DNA of 64,000 bases from Saccharopolyspora gregorii (GCF_024734405.1 NZ_CP059556.1:5022001-5086000), one strand, 5' to 3'; counted from the first letter of the stretch, positions 17,629 through 26,898 are shown. A program made the numbers and translations. The notes: generated by a model from the letters alone, not told the origin.

Positions 17629-18473
17629 GAGATGCCCTCCTGGGCGGTTTCAGTGGTGCTCTCGTCCTGCGCGGCACGATCGACGGCGCCGCCGAAGCGC
17701 CGGTCTCGGCGTGCGTACTGCTCGCACGCGCGCCACAGGTGGCGACGATCCACGTCGGGGAACAGGGTGTCTTGGAACACCAATTCGGCGTATGCGGACT
17801 GCCAGAGCAGGAAGTTGGAAGTGCGTTGCTCCCCGGACGGCCGGATGAACAGGTCGACGTCGGGCATCTCCGATTGGTAGAGGTGCCGGGACACGGTCCG
17901 CTCGTCCACCTTCTCTGGATTGATCTTGCCTGCGGCGGCCAGCCGGGCGATCTCACGAGCGGCGTCGCCCACCTCGGCCCGGCCACCATAGTTCACGCAC
18001 ATGGTCAAGTTCATGACTTCGTTGCCACGAGTGCGCTCTTCCGCGGCCTGGAGCGTGTTCACGACGCTGCGCCACAGCCGCGGCTTGCGACCGGCCCAGC
18101 GCACCCGCACGCCGAGCTCGTCGAGCTCGTCGACGCGCCGGGCGATGACGTCGCGGTTGAAGCCCATGAGGAACTTGACCTCCTCCGGGCTGCGCTTCCA
18201 GTTCTCGGTGGAGAAGGCGTACAGCGACAGCCACTTCACGCCGATCTCGATGGCCCCCCTGGCGAGCTCCAGCACGACCTGCTCGCCCCGCTTGTGCCCC
18301 TCGACCCGGGGCAGTCCGCGTTCGTTGGCCCAGCGACCGTTGCCGTCCATCACGATGGCCACGTGCCGCGGCACCAGCTCGGGCGGCAGGGCGGGCGGGG
18401 TCGCACCGGAAGCGTGCGGGGCAGGCGCCTTCACGCTCGGGTCGTCGCTACCGCGTCCACGGCGTCGCAGCAT
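17625..18473 (-). CDS. uppS: Isoprenyl (polyprenyl) diphosphate synthase, cis-type
   Basis: This 282-residue cis-prenyltransferase elongates farnesyl or geranyl diphosphate with isopentenyl diphosphate to the lipid carrier for cell-wall precursors. Signatures are [27 protein letters not shown] (catalytic Asp and the substrate loop), [18 protein letters not shown] and the C-terminal [30 protein letters not shown] short disordered N-terminal extension precedes the core. AAGGAG is present upstream of the ATG. Chain length (C50 or C55) cannot be told from the sequence. Confidence 0.96.
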   Translation of the reverse strand: MLRRRGRGSDDPSVKAPAPHASGATPPALPPELVPRHVAIVMDGNGRWANERGLPRVEGHKRGEQVVLELARGAIEIGVKWLSLYAFSTENWKRSPEEVKFLMGFNRDVIARRVDELDELGVRVRWAGRKPRLWRSVVNTLQAAEERTRGNEVMNLTMCVNYGGRAEVGDAAREIARLAAAGKINPEKVDERTVSRHLYQSEMPDVDLFIRPSGEQRTSNFLLWQSAYAELVFQDTLFPDVDRRHLWRACEQYARRDRRFGGAVDRAAQDESTTETAQEGIS

Positions 18474-18527
18474 GTGTGCCTTCTCCTTTGCTCTGCGGCC
18501 GGGCGCCCATTCTCCCGGACCCGCATG

Positions 18528-19127
18528 TCACCCGTTCAGTGGTGTCCCGTAGCGGACTTCGAGCCGGGTGTCCGACGGCAGCCGGACCATCCCGATTCGC
18601 TGGTAGAACGCTTGCGCCCGGGTGTTGCTCGGGTTCACGCCGAGCTGCACGCCCGGTGATCCGGCGCGCGCCAGCTGCTGGAACACCGCCTGCATCAACC
18701 GCTTTCCCATGCCCTGCCCGCGGACTCCGGCGACCAGGTTGATGTGCAGGTGCGAGGGGAACCGGTCCAGCTGCGCGGGCAGCATCAGCCGCGGCCGGTG
18801 CAGAAACGCGCGCAGCTGGCTGTCCGCGTCGCGGCCGTCCACCACCCGCGAGGAGGGGTGGCTGGCGGCGAACCGCGGTGCCCACTCCAGCTGCCAGCGC
18901 GCGTAGAACTCCTCGGTGTGCAGCGCGGCGACGACGTAGCCGAGCACGGTGCCGCGGCCTTCCACGACGAAGGCCAGTTCGGGGTGCAGCAGCAGGTAGG
19001 GGTCGGCGAAGACGTGGGCGACCAGGTCGGGCTCCCGCAGGATGTGGTGCACGGGTTCGCCGCCGTCGCCGGTGGCCACGCAGATCCGGTGCACCGCTTC
19101 GGCGTCCCGGGGGCGCCAGCTGCGCAC
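18528..19127 (-). CDS. GNAT-family acetyltransferase (OGA C-terminal-like)
   Basis: This 199-residue protein begins VRSWRPRDAEAVHRI and has the acetyl-CoA-binding motif HINLVAGVRGQGMGKRLMQAV (Q/RxxGxG/A) followed by GVQLGVNPSNTRAQAFYQRIGM. This pattern resembles the GNAT domain found at the C-terminus of O-GlcNAcase and its free-standing bacterial relatives. The target is unknown. The start is ambiguous: GTG at 19127 is given, while a TTG at 19133 would overlap the recO stop codon. Position between recO and uppS suggests co-transcription only. Confidence 0.8.
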   Translation of the reverse strand: MRSWRPRDAEAVHRICVATGDGGEPVHHILREPDLVAHVFADPYLLLHPELAFVVEGRGTVLGYVVAALHTEEFYARWQLEWAPRFAASHPSSRVVDGRDADSQLRAFLHRPRLMLPAQLDRFPSHLHINLVAGVRGQGMGKRLMQAVFQQLARAGSPGVQLGVNPSNTRAQAFYQRIGMVRLPSDTRLEVRYGTPLNG

Positions 19128-19129
19128 GA

Positions 19130-20077
19130 TCAACCGGTGGCCCCGTCCGCCGTTCCCGGGATCGCGGTGGCCCGGTGGACAGGATCCGCTGCGGCCGACT
19201 CCCCAGCGACCGGTTCCCCGACGGCCGACTCCGCTCCGGCCGATTCCGCTGCGGCCGATCCGGCAGCGGTCGTTTCCTCGGCGGTGGGTTCCTCCTCCAC
19301 CACCGCCGCGCGTTCGCGGATGAGCTCGGGCACCACCGGGCGGTGTTCCTGGCGCTCCACCAGCGGCAACGAGCGCAGCTGCCGCTCCAGGTGCCACTGC
19401 AGGTGCGCGGCGACGAGCCCGCTGCCCTCCCGGCGCACCTGCTCGGTGGTCCGCTCGGCGGCCGGCCAGTCGCCGTGCATGAGCGCTTCGAGCAGCGGCA
19501 GCGTCTGCTGCGCGGGGCGCGCCGAGCCGGTGGGGCGGCAGTTCACGCACATCGCACCGCCGCCCTGCACGTTGAACGCGGCGTGCGGGCCCGCCTCCCC
19601 GCAGCGCGCGCACTCGCTGAGCGCGGGGGCCCAGCCCGCGTAGGACATGGCGCGCAGCAGGAACGCGTCGAGCACCAGCGACGGGTCCCGCTCCCGCCCG
19701 GACAGCGCCCGCAGCGCGCCGGTGACCAGCAGGTACAGCCGCAGCACCGGTTCGCCTTCCTCGGCGGCGAGCCGGTCCACGGTCTCCAGCACGGCGCAGC
19801 CCGCGGTGTAGCGCTGGTAGTCGTCCACGATGTGCACGCCGAACGCGTCCAGCGTCTGCACCTGGGTGATCACGTCGAGGGTGCGCCCGGTGTGCAGCTG
19901 CACGTCCACGTGGCAGAAGGGTTCGACGCGGGCCCCGAAGCGCGAGGTGGTGCGGCGCACGCCCTTGGCGACGGCGCGCACCTTGCCGAAGCGGCGGGTG
20001 AGCAGGGTGATGATCCGGTCGGCCTCACCCAGCTTGTGGACCCGCAGCACGACGCCGGTATCCCGGTAGAGGCTCAC
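19130..20077 (-). CDS. recO: DNA repair protein RecO
   Basis: This 315-residue RecO loads RecA on gapped DNA with RecR. The N-terminal OB fold begins MSLYRDTGVVLRVHKLGEADRIITLLTRRFGKVRAVAKGVRRTTSRFG, and the zinc-binding pair ECARCG...CVNC lies near the middle. The last about 65 residues are an Ala/Glu/Pro-rich tail with degenerate ESA and AAES repeats that looks disordered and is not part of the family core. The gene leads an operon with the acetyltransferase, uppS and YbjN-like genes. Confidence 0.95.
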   Translation of the reverse strand: MSLYRDTGVVLRVHKLGEADRIITLLTRRFGKVRAVAKGVRRTTSRFGARVEPFCHVDVQLHTGRTLDVITQVQTLDAFGVHIVDDYQRYTAGCAVLETVDRLAAEEGEPVLRLYLLVTGALRALSGRERDPSLVLDAFLLRAMSYAGWAPALSECARCGEAGPHAAFNVQGGGAMCVNCRPTGSARPAQQTLPLLEALMHGDWPAAERTTEQVRREGSGLVAAHLQWHLERQLRSLPLVERQEHRPVVPELIRERAAVVEEEPTAEETTAAGSAAAESAGAESAVGEPVAGESAAADPVHRATAIPGTADGATG

Positions 20078-20153
20078 CCCGCCATCGTCCCACTACCGGG
20101 CGACCCGGCTGCTCCGGGTGAGCGTCCGGCCGGAACGCCGGGTGCCCGCGGGA

Positions 20154-20573
20154 TCAGGCCCGCAGCGCCTCGAAACCGGGGAGGTTGCGCACCACGCCCC
20201 ACACCACGGCGGCGGCCAGCACCGCGTTCGCCGCCCAGCGGCCGGGGCGGCCGACCAGCCAGGCCGACGGGATGCCGCGGACCTCCTGGCGCGCCGAGGC
20301 GATCAGGAACAGCACCGCCACCGGCAGCACGACCACCAGGGCGAAGGCGTTCAGGTCGACGGCGCGCGCCAGGTCGCCGTGCAGCAGCGCGCCGAGCATC
20401 CGGCTGCCGCCGCAGAACGGGCAGTCGAAGCCGGTGAGGAACAGCAGCGGGCAGGGCAGCGGGACGAGTCCGGCGCTCAGCACCAAGCCGAGCGCCCCGG
20501 CTCCCGCCGCGAGGCGGGTCGTCCGGGGCGCGCGACGAAGCGGGGAGGTGGCCGCTCGCAGCAGCCCGCTCAC
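20154..20573 (-). CDS. DUF2752 membrane protein
   Basis: This 139-residue protein has three hydrophobic segments and the DUF2752 motif FDCPFCGGSRMLGALLHGDLARA, in which the CPFCGG cysteines face the membrane surface. Function is unknown. It lies 7 nt downstream of an RDD protein gene in the same direction, an association I recall from actinomycetes, so the two are probably co-expressed. Confidence 0.88.
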   Translation of the reverse strand: MSGLLRAATSPLRRAPRTTRLAAGAGALGLVLSAGLVPLPCPLLFLTGFDCPFCGGSRMLGALLHGDLARAVDLNAFALVVVLPVAVLFLIASARQEVRGIPSAWLVGRPGRWAANAVLAAAVVWGVVRNLPGFEALRA

Positions 20574-20580
20574 TCGATGC

Positions 20581-21438
20581 TCACCACTGCTGCGGCGGCT
20601 GCTGCTGCTGCGGGTAACCGGGCTGCTGCTGGCCCGGGTAACCGCCCTGCTGGGGGTAACCGCCCTGCTGCGGGTAACCGGGCTGCGCCGGGTAGCCGGG
20701 CTGCTGCGGGTAGCCGCCGGTCGGCGCGGGGTCGGCCGGGACGACGACGGACTTGACGATCTTGTCGGCCCAGGTCTGGTTCTTCTGCTCCCACAGCGGG
20801 GCGAGGAAGCCGATCGAGCAGGGCAGCCCGTCCAGGATGTGGCAGAGCTGGCGCAGGAACGCGCCGCCGAAGCCGAGGGGCTGCCCGGTCTCCTCGCTGA
20901 CGGTCTTGATCTTGACGATCTTCTGCCCGATGGTCTGCCCGGTGGTCCCGCGCTTGTAGCAGAGGTTCCAGATGTTGAACGCCATCGCGATCAGCCCGAA
21001 GATTCCGAGGACCGTGTACACGGTGCTGATCATGGACAGCGCTTCGGCTTCGGTGGTGATCGACGAAGCGGAGCCCATGACGCTCGCGAAGGTGATCCCG
21101 TAGACGATCAAGTAGGGCACGCCGACGAGCGCCCCGTCGATCAGGTACCCCAGCACCCGGGTCCCCCACTCGGAGAACGGACCGGGGTGCCCGTAGCCGT
21201 AGCCCGGCTGCCCGTACGGCTGCTGGGGCTGCTGCCCGTAGCCCGGCTGGCCGTACGGCTGCTGGCCGTACGGCTGCTGGCCGTACGGCTGCTGGCCGTA
21301 GGGCGCGGGCTGTTGCGGCATCGGGCCGGACTGCGGATAGGGCTGCTGGGGCTGGCCTCCCGACTGCGGGTACGGCTGTTGCCCGTAGGGCTGCTGCGGC
21401 TGCGGGCCGGACGGCGGCCCGCCATACGGGTTGGTCAC
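20581..21438 (-). CDS. RDD-family membrane protein with Gln/Pro/Tyr-rich tails
   Basis: This 285-residue protein has a central RDD domain of about 150 residues (WGTRVLGYLIDGALVGVPYLIVYG, several membrane helices, TGQTIGQKIVKIKTV and the RQLCHILDGLPC segment) flanked by low-complexity tails. The N-terminal tail repeats GQQPY units and the C-terminal tail repeats GYPQQ. The tails look disordered and cytoplasmic and may mediate clustering. RDD proteins are small membrane proteins of mostly unknown function, some acting as ion exchangers. The coding DNA of the N-terminal tail holds exact 15-nt tandem repeats. Confidence 0.88.
   Translation of the reverse strand: MTNPYGGPPSGPQPQQPYGQQPYPQSGGQPQQPYPQSGPMPQQPAPYGQQPYGQQPYGQQPYGQPGYGQQPQQPYGQPGYGYGHPGPFSEWGTRVLGYLIDGALVGVPYLIVYGITFASVMGSASSITTEAEALSMISTVYTVLGIFGLIAMAFNIWNLCYKRGTTGQTIGQKIVKIKTVSEETGQPLGFGGAFLRQLCHILDGLPCSIGFLAPLWEQKNQTWADKIVKSVVVPADPAPTGGYPQQPGYPAQPGYPQQGGYPQQGGYPGQQQPGYPQQQQPPQQW
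21251..21295. repeat. Exact 15-nt tandem repeat x3 in RDD gene
   Basis: The unit CCGTACGGCTGCTGG occurs three times in succession (21251, 21266, 21281), encoding GQQPY-type units of the N-terminal tail. Copy number could vary by slippage without a frameshift, since the unit is a multiple of three. Confidence 0.85.
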
Positions 21439-21572
21439 GGAGACAATCCTTCGATCGGGTGGAATGGCAGCGCTCTGAGGAGGCCGGGCAGGAAATTACC
21501 CGAGCGCAACTCGCCACCGCGGCCGATCCGGGAAATCTTGCGCAGTCCGTTGCGAAGTCGAACTCCGCGGGA

Positions 21573-22490
21573 TCAGAATCCCAGCCTCCGCAGCTGCTTC
21601 GGGTCGCGCTGCCAGTCCTTGGCGACCTTCACGTGCAGGTCCAGGTAGATCTTGCTGCCCAGCAGCTTCTGGATGTGCTGGCGAGCGTTGGACCCGACCT
21701 CGCGCAGCCGCTCGCCCTTGCGGCCGATCACGATCGACTTCTGGCTCTGCCGCTCCACGTAGACGATCGCGTGCACGTCCACCAGGTCGTCGCGGTCCTT
21801 GCGCTGGTTCATCTCCTCGATGCGGACGGCCAGCGAGTGCGGGAGCTCGTCGCGCACGCCTTCCAACGCGGCCTCGCGGATCATCTCCGCGATCAGCGTC
21901 TCCTCCGGCTCGTCGGTGAGCTCGCCGTCCGGGTACAGCTGCGGGCCTTCCGGCAGGTGGCCCACCAGCAGGTCACCGAGGGTGTCCATCTGGTAGGAGT
22001 CCACAGCGGACACCGGGACCAGATCGGCGAAGTCCATCACCTGCTGCAGGGCGAGCAGCTGCTCGGCGACCTGCTGCTTGGTGGCCAGGTCGGTCTTGGT
22101 GATGACGCCGAGCACCGGGGTGCGGCGGGCGACCTTCTTGAGCTGCTCGGCGATGAACTTGTCGCCGGGCCCGACCTTCTGGTCCGCGGGCACGCAGAAC
22201 CCGACGACGTCCACTTCGGACCAGGTCTCGTAGACGAGGTCGTTGAGCCGCTGGCCGAGCAGGGTGCGCGGCCGGTGCAGGCCCGGCGTGTCCACGATGA
22301 TCAGCTGGGCGTCGGGCCGGTGCACGATCCCGCGGATCGCGTGGCGGGTGGTCTGGGGCTTGCTGGAGGTGATCGCCACCTTCGAACCGACCAGCGCGTT
22401 GGTCAGCGTGGACTTGCCGGCGTTGGGGCGGCCGACGAAGCACGCGAACCCGGAGCGGTGTTCGGCGGGGGCATCTGGAGTGCTGCTCAC
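21573..22490 (-). CDS. era: GTPase Era
   Basis: This 305-residue GTPase assists maturation of 16S rRNA and the small ribosomal subunit. G1 is GRPNAGKST, G3 is DTPG (VDTPGLHRP), G4 is TKTD, and the C-terminal KH domain contains SIVIGRKGERLREVGSNARQHIQKLLGSKIYL. GTG at 22490 is chosen because GACAAT sits exactly 6 nt upstream, as in a leaderless promoter, and because the GTPase core begins soon after. It lies in the conserved block ybeY-CBS protein-deaminase-like-era. Confidence 0.96.
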   Translation of the reverse strand: MSSTPDAPAEHRSGFACFVGRPNAGKSTLTNALVGSKVAITSSKPQTTRHAIRGIVHRPDAQLIIVDTPGLHRPRTLLGQRLNDLVYETWSEVDVVGFCVPADQKVGPGDKFIAEQLKKVARRTPVLGVITKTDLATKQQVAEQLLALQQVMDFADLVPVSAVDSYQMDTLGDLLVGHLPEGPQLYPDGELTDEPEETLIAEMIREAALEGVRDELPHSLAVRIEEMNQRKDRDDLVDVHAIVYVERQSQKSIVIGRKGERLREVGSNARQHIQKLLGSKIYLDLHVKVAKDWQRDPKQLRRLGF

Positions 22491-22569
22491 CCGCCCATTG
22501 TCGCCGGACGACGAGGTGAGCGGCCCACCCGCCCCGGCGGAGGCGGCGGGCGGACCGTTCACCAGGTGT

Positions 22570-22923
22570 TCAGCGCAGCACGCCCCGGACCTCGCCCGCG
22601 GCGTCGGCGCGCAGCACCGGCGCGGCGGCGGTGAGGTCGCGGACGGCGGCGACGGAGTCGGCGGAGACCTCGGCGGCATCGGTGACGACGGCGGCCGCCT
22701 CCAGCCCTTCGGCACCGCTGGCGGCCGCGGTGGCCACCGCCACCTGCAGCGCGGTCAGCCGCAGCGAGGGCAGCTCGACGGTGCAGGCGGCGTAGGTGCG
22801 GCCGTCGGTGTCGCGGACCGCGGCGCCTTCGGCGGCGCCGGTGCGCGCGCGGGCCGACCGGGCCAGCGTCACGATCTTGGCGTCCTCGGCGTCCAGTTCC
22901 TGCGGGGGCGCTTGCTCAGCCAC
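22570..22923 (-). CDS. Cytidine deaminase-like protein lacking catalytic residues
   Basis: This 117-residue protein has the size and secondary-structure order of a cytidine deaminase subunit (DGRTYAACTVELPSLRLTALQVAVATAAASG, then a strand AAAVVTD), but the catalytic CAE-type motif reads TAL and no PCxxC zinc motif is present. It is therefore likely a non-catalytic relative. A gene at this position, between the CBS-domain protein and era, is a recurring feature of actinobacteria as I recall. The GTG at 22923 overlaps the end of the CBS gene by 8 nt. Function is unknown. Confidence 0.75.
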   Translation of the reverse strand: MAEQAPPQELDAEDAKIVTLARSARARTGAAEGAAVRDTDGRTYAACTVELPSLRLTALQVAVATAAASGAEGLEAAAVVTDAAEVSADSVAAVRDLTAAAPVLRADAAGEVRGVLR

Positions 22924-24241
22924 GGGTGCTGCTTCCTTCCTGGTCGGCACCGCGGTGCGATGCGGGCTCGCCGTTCGCGCGGCGCACGAGCAGCGCGTTG
23001 ATGCGGATGCGGCCGCGGTGGTCCTTGCCGCCTTCGGCGCGCAACCGGAGTCCTTCGATCTCGGCTTCGGCACCGGGCAGCGGGACCCGGCCGAGGCGCT
23101 GGGCGAGCAGGCCGCCGACGGTCTCCACCTCGGATCCGTCCAGCTCCACCCCGCACAGCGCGCCGAGGTCCTCCACCGGCAGCCGGGAGGAGACCCGGAC
23201 GGTGCCGTCCTCCAGGTGCTCGATCGGGCGGTGCTCCTCCAGGTCGGACTCGTCGGTGATCTCTCCGACGATCTCCTCGATCACGTCCTCGATGGTAAGC
23301 AAGCCCGCGGTGCCGCCGTACTCGTCGACGGCGATGGCCAGGTGGCTGCGGGACAGCTGCATCTCCTTGAGCAGCTCGTCGAGGCGCTTGGTGTCCGGCA
23401 CGAAGCTCGCCGGGCGCATCAGCTCGCCCAGCTCCGGCCCCGGCTGGTTCAGGTCGCCGCCGTCGGCGAGGGCCTGGGTGAGGTCGCGCAACGTCACCAC
23501 GCCCACCACGTCGTCCACGCTGTCGCCGATCACCGGCACCCGGGAGAACCCGGAGCGCAGGCACAGCGCGAGGGCTTGGCGGGCGGACTTGGCGCGTTCG
23601 ATCCAGACGATCTCGGTGCGGGGCACCATCACCTCGCGGGCGATGGTGTCGCCGAACTCGAACACCGAGTGGATCATCTCGCGTTCCCCGGCGGCGACGA
23701 CGCCGCGCTCCCCGGCCAGGTCGACCAGCTCGCGCAGCTCCACCTCCGAGGAGAACGGGCCCTCGCGGAACCCGCGCCCGGGGGTGAGGCCGTTGCCGAT
23801 CAGGATCAGCAGCCGGGTCAGCGGGTTCAGCACCCGCGCCAGCACCCGCACCGGCGCCGCGACCAGCAGGCCGACCCCGTACGGGTGCTGCCTGCCGATG
23901 GTGCGCGGGCCGACGCCGACCAGCACGTACGAGACCACCAGCATGATCAGGATCGCGAGCAGCGCCGCCAACGCGTCCGACTCCACCACGCGCAGCACCA
24001 CGACCGCGACCAGCACGGTGGCGCCCAGCTCGCAGGCCAGCCGCAGCAGGATCAGCAGGTTGACGTGCCGCGGACGGTCCTCCAGCACCAACGCCAGCTG
24101 CCTGGCCCCGCTGCGGTTCTCCCGCAGCAGCTCCTCCACCCGGGCGCGGGAGGCGCTGCCGACGGCCGCGTCGGCGGCGGCGAACACCCCGGCTCCCAGG
24201 ACCAGCAGCACAGCCCACACCAGCAGTGCGGCCGAACTCAT
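22916..24241 (-). CDS. CNNM/CorC-type transmembrane CBS-domain protein
   Basis: This 441-residue protein has an N-terminal DUF21/CNNM membrane domain (about residues 1-180, four hydrophobic segments; PRTIGRQHPYGVGLLVAAPV), a CBS pair (REVMVPRTEIVWIERAKSARQALAL..., RVPVIGDSVDDVVGVVTLRDL and LAIAVDEYGGTAGLLTIEDVIEEIVGEI) and a CorC/HlyC domain at the end. Relatives are linked to Mg2+ or Co2+ efflux. It lies 14 nt downstream of ybeY in the phoH-ybeY operon. Confidence 0.93.
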   Translation of the reverse strand: MSSAALLVWAVLLVLGAGVFAAADAAVGSASRARVEELLRENRSGARQLALVLEDRPRHVNLLILLRLACELGATVLVAVVVLRVVESDALAALLAILIMLVVSYVLVGVGPRTIGRQHPYGVGLLVAAPVRVLARVLNPLTRLLILIGNGLTPGRGFREGPFSSEVELRELVDLAGERGVVAAGEREMIHSVFEFGDTIAREVMVPRTEIVWIERAKSARQALALCLRSGFSRVPVIGDSVDDVVGVVTLRDLTQALADGGDLNQPGPELGELMRPASFVPDTKRLDELLKEMQLSRSHLAIAVDEYGGTAGLLTIEDVIEEIVGEITDESDLEEHRPIEHLEDGTVRVSSRLPVEDLGALCGVELDGSEVETVGGLLAQRLGRVPLPGAEAEIEGLRLRAEGGKDHRGRIRINALLVRRANGEPASHRGADQEGSSTRG

Positions 24242-24255
24242 CTGCGCGTTCCCCC

Positions 24256-24813
24256 TCAGTCGCGGGGGACCTCGGGCGCGGTGCCCGGGTCCAGTCCCAC
24301 GGTTCCCAGCACGCGGGAGTCCGCGTCGTGCTGCGCGGCGGCCCGCTCGGCCTCGTCCCGAGCGGTCCGGTAGTCGGCGAGGATCCGGTTCTGCAGCCCG
24401 AACATCTCGCGCTCCTCCTCCGGCTCCGCGTGGTCGTAGCCGAGCAGGTGCAGCACCCCGTGCACCGTGAGCAGGTGCAGTTCGTCGATCAGCGGATGCC
24501 CGGCCTTGCGGGCCTGGTCCTTCGCGAACGCGGGGCACAGCACGATGTCGCCGAGCAGCGCGGGCCCGGAACCGGCCGCGTCCGGGCGGCGGGACGAGTC
24601 GTACTCGTCCATCGGGAAGGCCATCACGTCGGTCGGGCCGGGCAGGTCCATCCAGCGCTCGTGCAGGTCGGACATGACGTTCAGCTCGACCAGCACGATG
24701 GACAGCTCGGCGAGCTGGCTGACGCTCATCCGGTCCAGCGCGTAGCGGGCGACGGACACGATGGTGCCCTCGTCGACCTCGACCCCGGATTCGTTGGCGA
24801 TTTCGATGCTCAT
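24256..24813 (-). CDS. ybeY: Endoribonuclease YbeY (rRNA maturation factor)
   Basis: This 185-residue protein has the metal-binding motif [11 protein letters not shown] and the upstream [10 protein letters not shown] segment, the defining features of YbeY, a zinc-dependent RNase for 16S rRNA 3' maturation and ribosome quality control. A C-terminal tail of about 40 residues extends past the family core. The ATG overlaps the phoH stop (ATGA). Confidence 0.96.
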   Translation of the reverse strand: MSIEIANESGVEVDEGTIVSVARYALDRMSVSQLAELSIVLVELNVMSDLHERWMDLPGPTDVMAFPMDEYDSSRRPDAAGSGPALLGDIVLCPAFAKDQARKAGHPLIDELHLLTVHGVLHLLGYDHAEPEEEREMFGLQNRILADYRTARDEAERAAAQHDADSRVLGTVGLDPGTAPEVPRD

Positions 24814-26024
24814 GCGTGTTCCCGGAACTGACCGCCGCGGCCGGAGCGGCGCGGGAACTGCTCGGAGTCCGCGTCCTGCTCGGCCTGCCAGCGGTCGTAG
24901 GCGTTGACAATGTCGGTGACCAGGCGGTGACGGACCACGTCCCCGCTGTCGAGCACGGCGAAGTGCACGTCGTCGACCCCGTCGAGGATCTCGCGGACGA
25001 CCTTCAGGCCGCTGCGCTGCCCACCGGGCAGGTCGACCTGGGTGACGTCGCCGGTGACCACGATGCGGGAGCCGAACCCGAGCCGGGTCAGGAACATCTT
25101 CATCTGCTCCGGCGTGGTGTTCTGCGCTTCGTCGAGGATGATGAACGCGTCGTTGAGGGTGCGCCCGCGCATGTACGCCAGCGGCGCGACCTCGATGGTG
25201 CCCGCCTGGGTGAGCCGCGGCACCGACTCGGGGTCGATCATGTCGTGCAGCGCGTCGTACAACGGCCGCAGGTACGGGTCGATCTTCTCGTACAGCGTGC
25301 CCGGCAGGTAGCCGAGCCGCTCCCCCGCCTCGACCGCGGGCCTGGTCAGGATGATCCGGTTGACCTGCTTGGCCTGCAGCGCCTGCACTGCCTTCGCCAT
25401 CGCCAGGTAGGTCTTGCCGGTGCCCGCGGGACCGATGCCGAACACCACGGTGTTCTGGTCGATCGCGTCCACGTAGTGCTTCTGGTTCAGCGTCTTCGGG
25501 CGGATCGTGCGGCCCCGCCGGGACAGGATGTCCAGGCTGAGCACCGCGGCGGGCGATTCACCGCTGTCGGCCGAGAGCATGCCCACCACGCGGCGCACGG
25601 CATCCGGGCCGAGCTGGCCGCCCTTGTCCACCACGGTGATGAGCTCGGAGAACACCCGTTCGCCGAAGGCCACGTCAGCCGGGTCGCCGGTGAGGGTGAC
25701 CTCGTTGCCGCGCACGTGCACGTCGGCGGTGAGGAGTTCCTCGACGACCCGCAGGTTCGCGTCGCGGGTGCCGACCAGCGCGAGCACCGCGCTGTCCGGG
25801 ACCGTCACCTTCGACCGCACCGAACGGTCGCGCGCGTGCTGCGCGGACAGGTGCTGGGCGGAGAGGTTCGACTGCTCGGGTTCCGGGCCGGTGCCGGTCG
25901 GCGTCGTGCCGTTCCGGGCGGTCGTGTCCTGCTCGGTCCCGTCCTGCGGTACGCGGTCCTGCTGGTCGTCCCTGGACTGCTGCTGTCCGGACTGGGCGGA
26001 TCCACCCGCTGCGATTCCGGCCAC
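24810..26024 (-). CDS. phoH: PhoH-family ATPase
   Basis: This 404-residue protein has a low-complexity Gln/Asp-rich N-terminal region (1-70), an RNA-binding-like middle ([32 protein letters not shown]) and the PhoH ATPase domain with Walker A GPAGTGKT and Walker [10 protein letters not shown] plus [10 protein letters not shown]. PhoH proteins are superfamily 1-like RNA helicases or ATPases linked to RNA metabolism. The stop overlaps ybeY. The GTG start at 26024 has a poor ribosome-binding site and the true start could be further inside, before the middle domain. Confidence 0.93.
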   Translation of the reverse strand: MAGIAAGGSAQSGQQQSRDDQQDRVPQDGTEQDTTARNGTTPTGTGPEPEQSNLSAQHLSAQHARDRSVRSKVTVPDSAVLALVGTRDANLRVVEELLTADVHVRGNEVTLTGDPADVAFGERVFSELITVVDKGGQLGPDAVRRVVGMLSADSGESPAAVLSLDILSRRGRTIRPKTLNQKHYVDAIDQNTVVFGIGPAGTGKTYLAMAKAVQALQAKQVNRIILTRPAVEAGERLGYLPGTLYEKIDPYLRPLYDALHDMIDPESVPRLTQAGTIEVAPLAYMRGRTLNDAFIILDEAQNTTPEQMKMFLTRLGFGSRIVVTGDVTQVDLPGGQRSGLKVVREILDGVDDVHFAVLDSGDVVRHRLVTDIVNAYDRWQAEQDADSEQFPRRSGRGGQFREHA

Positions 26025-26140
26025 GTGTGTTCGGGCCTGCTTTCTGCGCTCGGCGCGCGAAGTCGGTCGTCTTTCCCGCTATCGATGGTAGAGCAACCGG
26101 CGAGGCGGTTGCGCCGCCGATCCGGCCGCCCGGCGGCGTC

Positions 26141-26512
26141 CTAGCCCTTGATCGGGCCGCCGGTGAGGCCGCCGAGCGGTTCGCCGCCCAGCAGGTGCAG
26201 GTGCACGTGGAAGATGGTCTGCCCGGCGTCCTCGTTGGTGTTGAACAGCAGCCGGTACCCGGATTCGGCGATGCCCTCGCGCTCGGCGATCTCCCCGGCC
26301 ACCCGCACCAGCTCGGCCAGCAGGTCCGGCTCGGCGGTGGCGAGCTCGGCGGCGTTGCGGTAGCGGGTCTTCGGCACCACGAGCACGTGGGTGGGCGCCT
26401 GCGGGTTGATGTCGCGGATCGCGAGGACCCGCTCGGAGTCGTGGACGACGTCCGCGGGGATCTCGCCGGCGATGATGCGCAGGAACAGGGAGTCCAGGTC
26501 GCTGTCGGTCAT
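26141..26512 (-). CDS. HIT-family protein (histidine triad hydrolase)
   Basis: This 123-residue protein has the HIT motif HVHLHLLGG preceded by NTNEDAGQTIFHVHLH and the N-terminal IIAGEIPADVVHDSERVLAIRDINPQAPTHVLVVPK. HINT-type members hydrolyse nucleoside phosphoramidates or AMP conjugates. ATG at 26512 is fixed by the family start and by TAGCCT lying exactly 7 nt upstream, a leaderless arrangement. It precedes phoH by 116 nt. The gene usually found upstream in actinobacteria, rsmE, is not here. Confidence 0.93.
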   Translation of the reverse strand: MTDSDLDSLFLRIIAGEIPADVVHDSERVLAIRDINPQAPTHVLVVPKTRYRNAAELATAEPDLLAELVRVAGEIAEREGIAESGYRLLFNTNEDAGQTIFHVHLHLLGGEPLGGLTGGPIKG

Positions 26513-26596
26513 GCCGGGAAGGCTATCCGCCGGGAACGGCCCCGCGGGCGAACGCCCCTGCTCCGGGACCGCCGCGGGGAGATCCCCCGACCGGAT

Positions 26597-26725
26597 GCCG
26601 CGCCGTAGTGGGGCTGGGGGTTGCCCGGCTACGGCGCGGCCTCGCCGGACCGAGGGGGGGTTGTCCGGCGAGCGCCCGGTTGGGCTCGCTCCGCGAGCCA
26701 CCTAGGGGGTCGACCCGTGACCCCC
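26597..26725. repeat. Array of four consecutive hairpins in the HIT-dnaJ gap
   Basis: Within 130 nt lie four perfect stems: 12 bp (26597-26608 with 26629-26640), 10 bp (26641-26650 with 26663-26672), 7 bp (26683-26689 with 26693-26699) and 7 bp (26705-26711 with 26719-26725). The first two abut each other and have G-rich loops, and GGGGGTTG followed by CCGGC occurs in both with one base difference. I see no protein-coding signal in 26513-26937. Candidates are a structured leader or small RNA, a protein-binding array, or a decayed repeat element. Confidence 0.6.
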
Positions 26726-26876
26726 AGGCGTGTGCTTCACGGTAACCCCACGTCACCCGGCCGCGCTGGAAAACGCACGAACCCGTGATCCCGGCTCCGA
26801 TCCGGTGAGGCACCACCGCCGGGACGGCGCAGTCCGCGAACACCCGGCGAACCGCCCTGACCAGCACTGGTGCCGT

Positions 26877-26898
26877 GCGGGGCGGCGGACCGCCCCGC
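26877..26898 (-). terminator. Terminator downstream of dnaJ
   Basis: GCGGGGCGG-CGGA-CCGCCCCGC is a perfect 9-bp stem with a tetraloop, about 40 nt past the dnaJ stop. It should end the hemW-hrcA-dnaJ transcript before the hairpin array. Confidence 0.7.

Noticed and set aside
21240-21300. CRISPR-like short tandem repeats
   Set aside because: The 15-nt units are adjacent with no spacers and are in frame in the RDD gene, encoding its Gln/Pro/Tyr tail.
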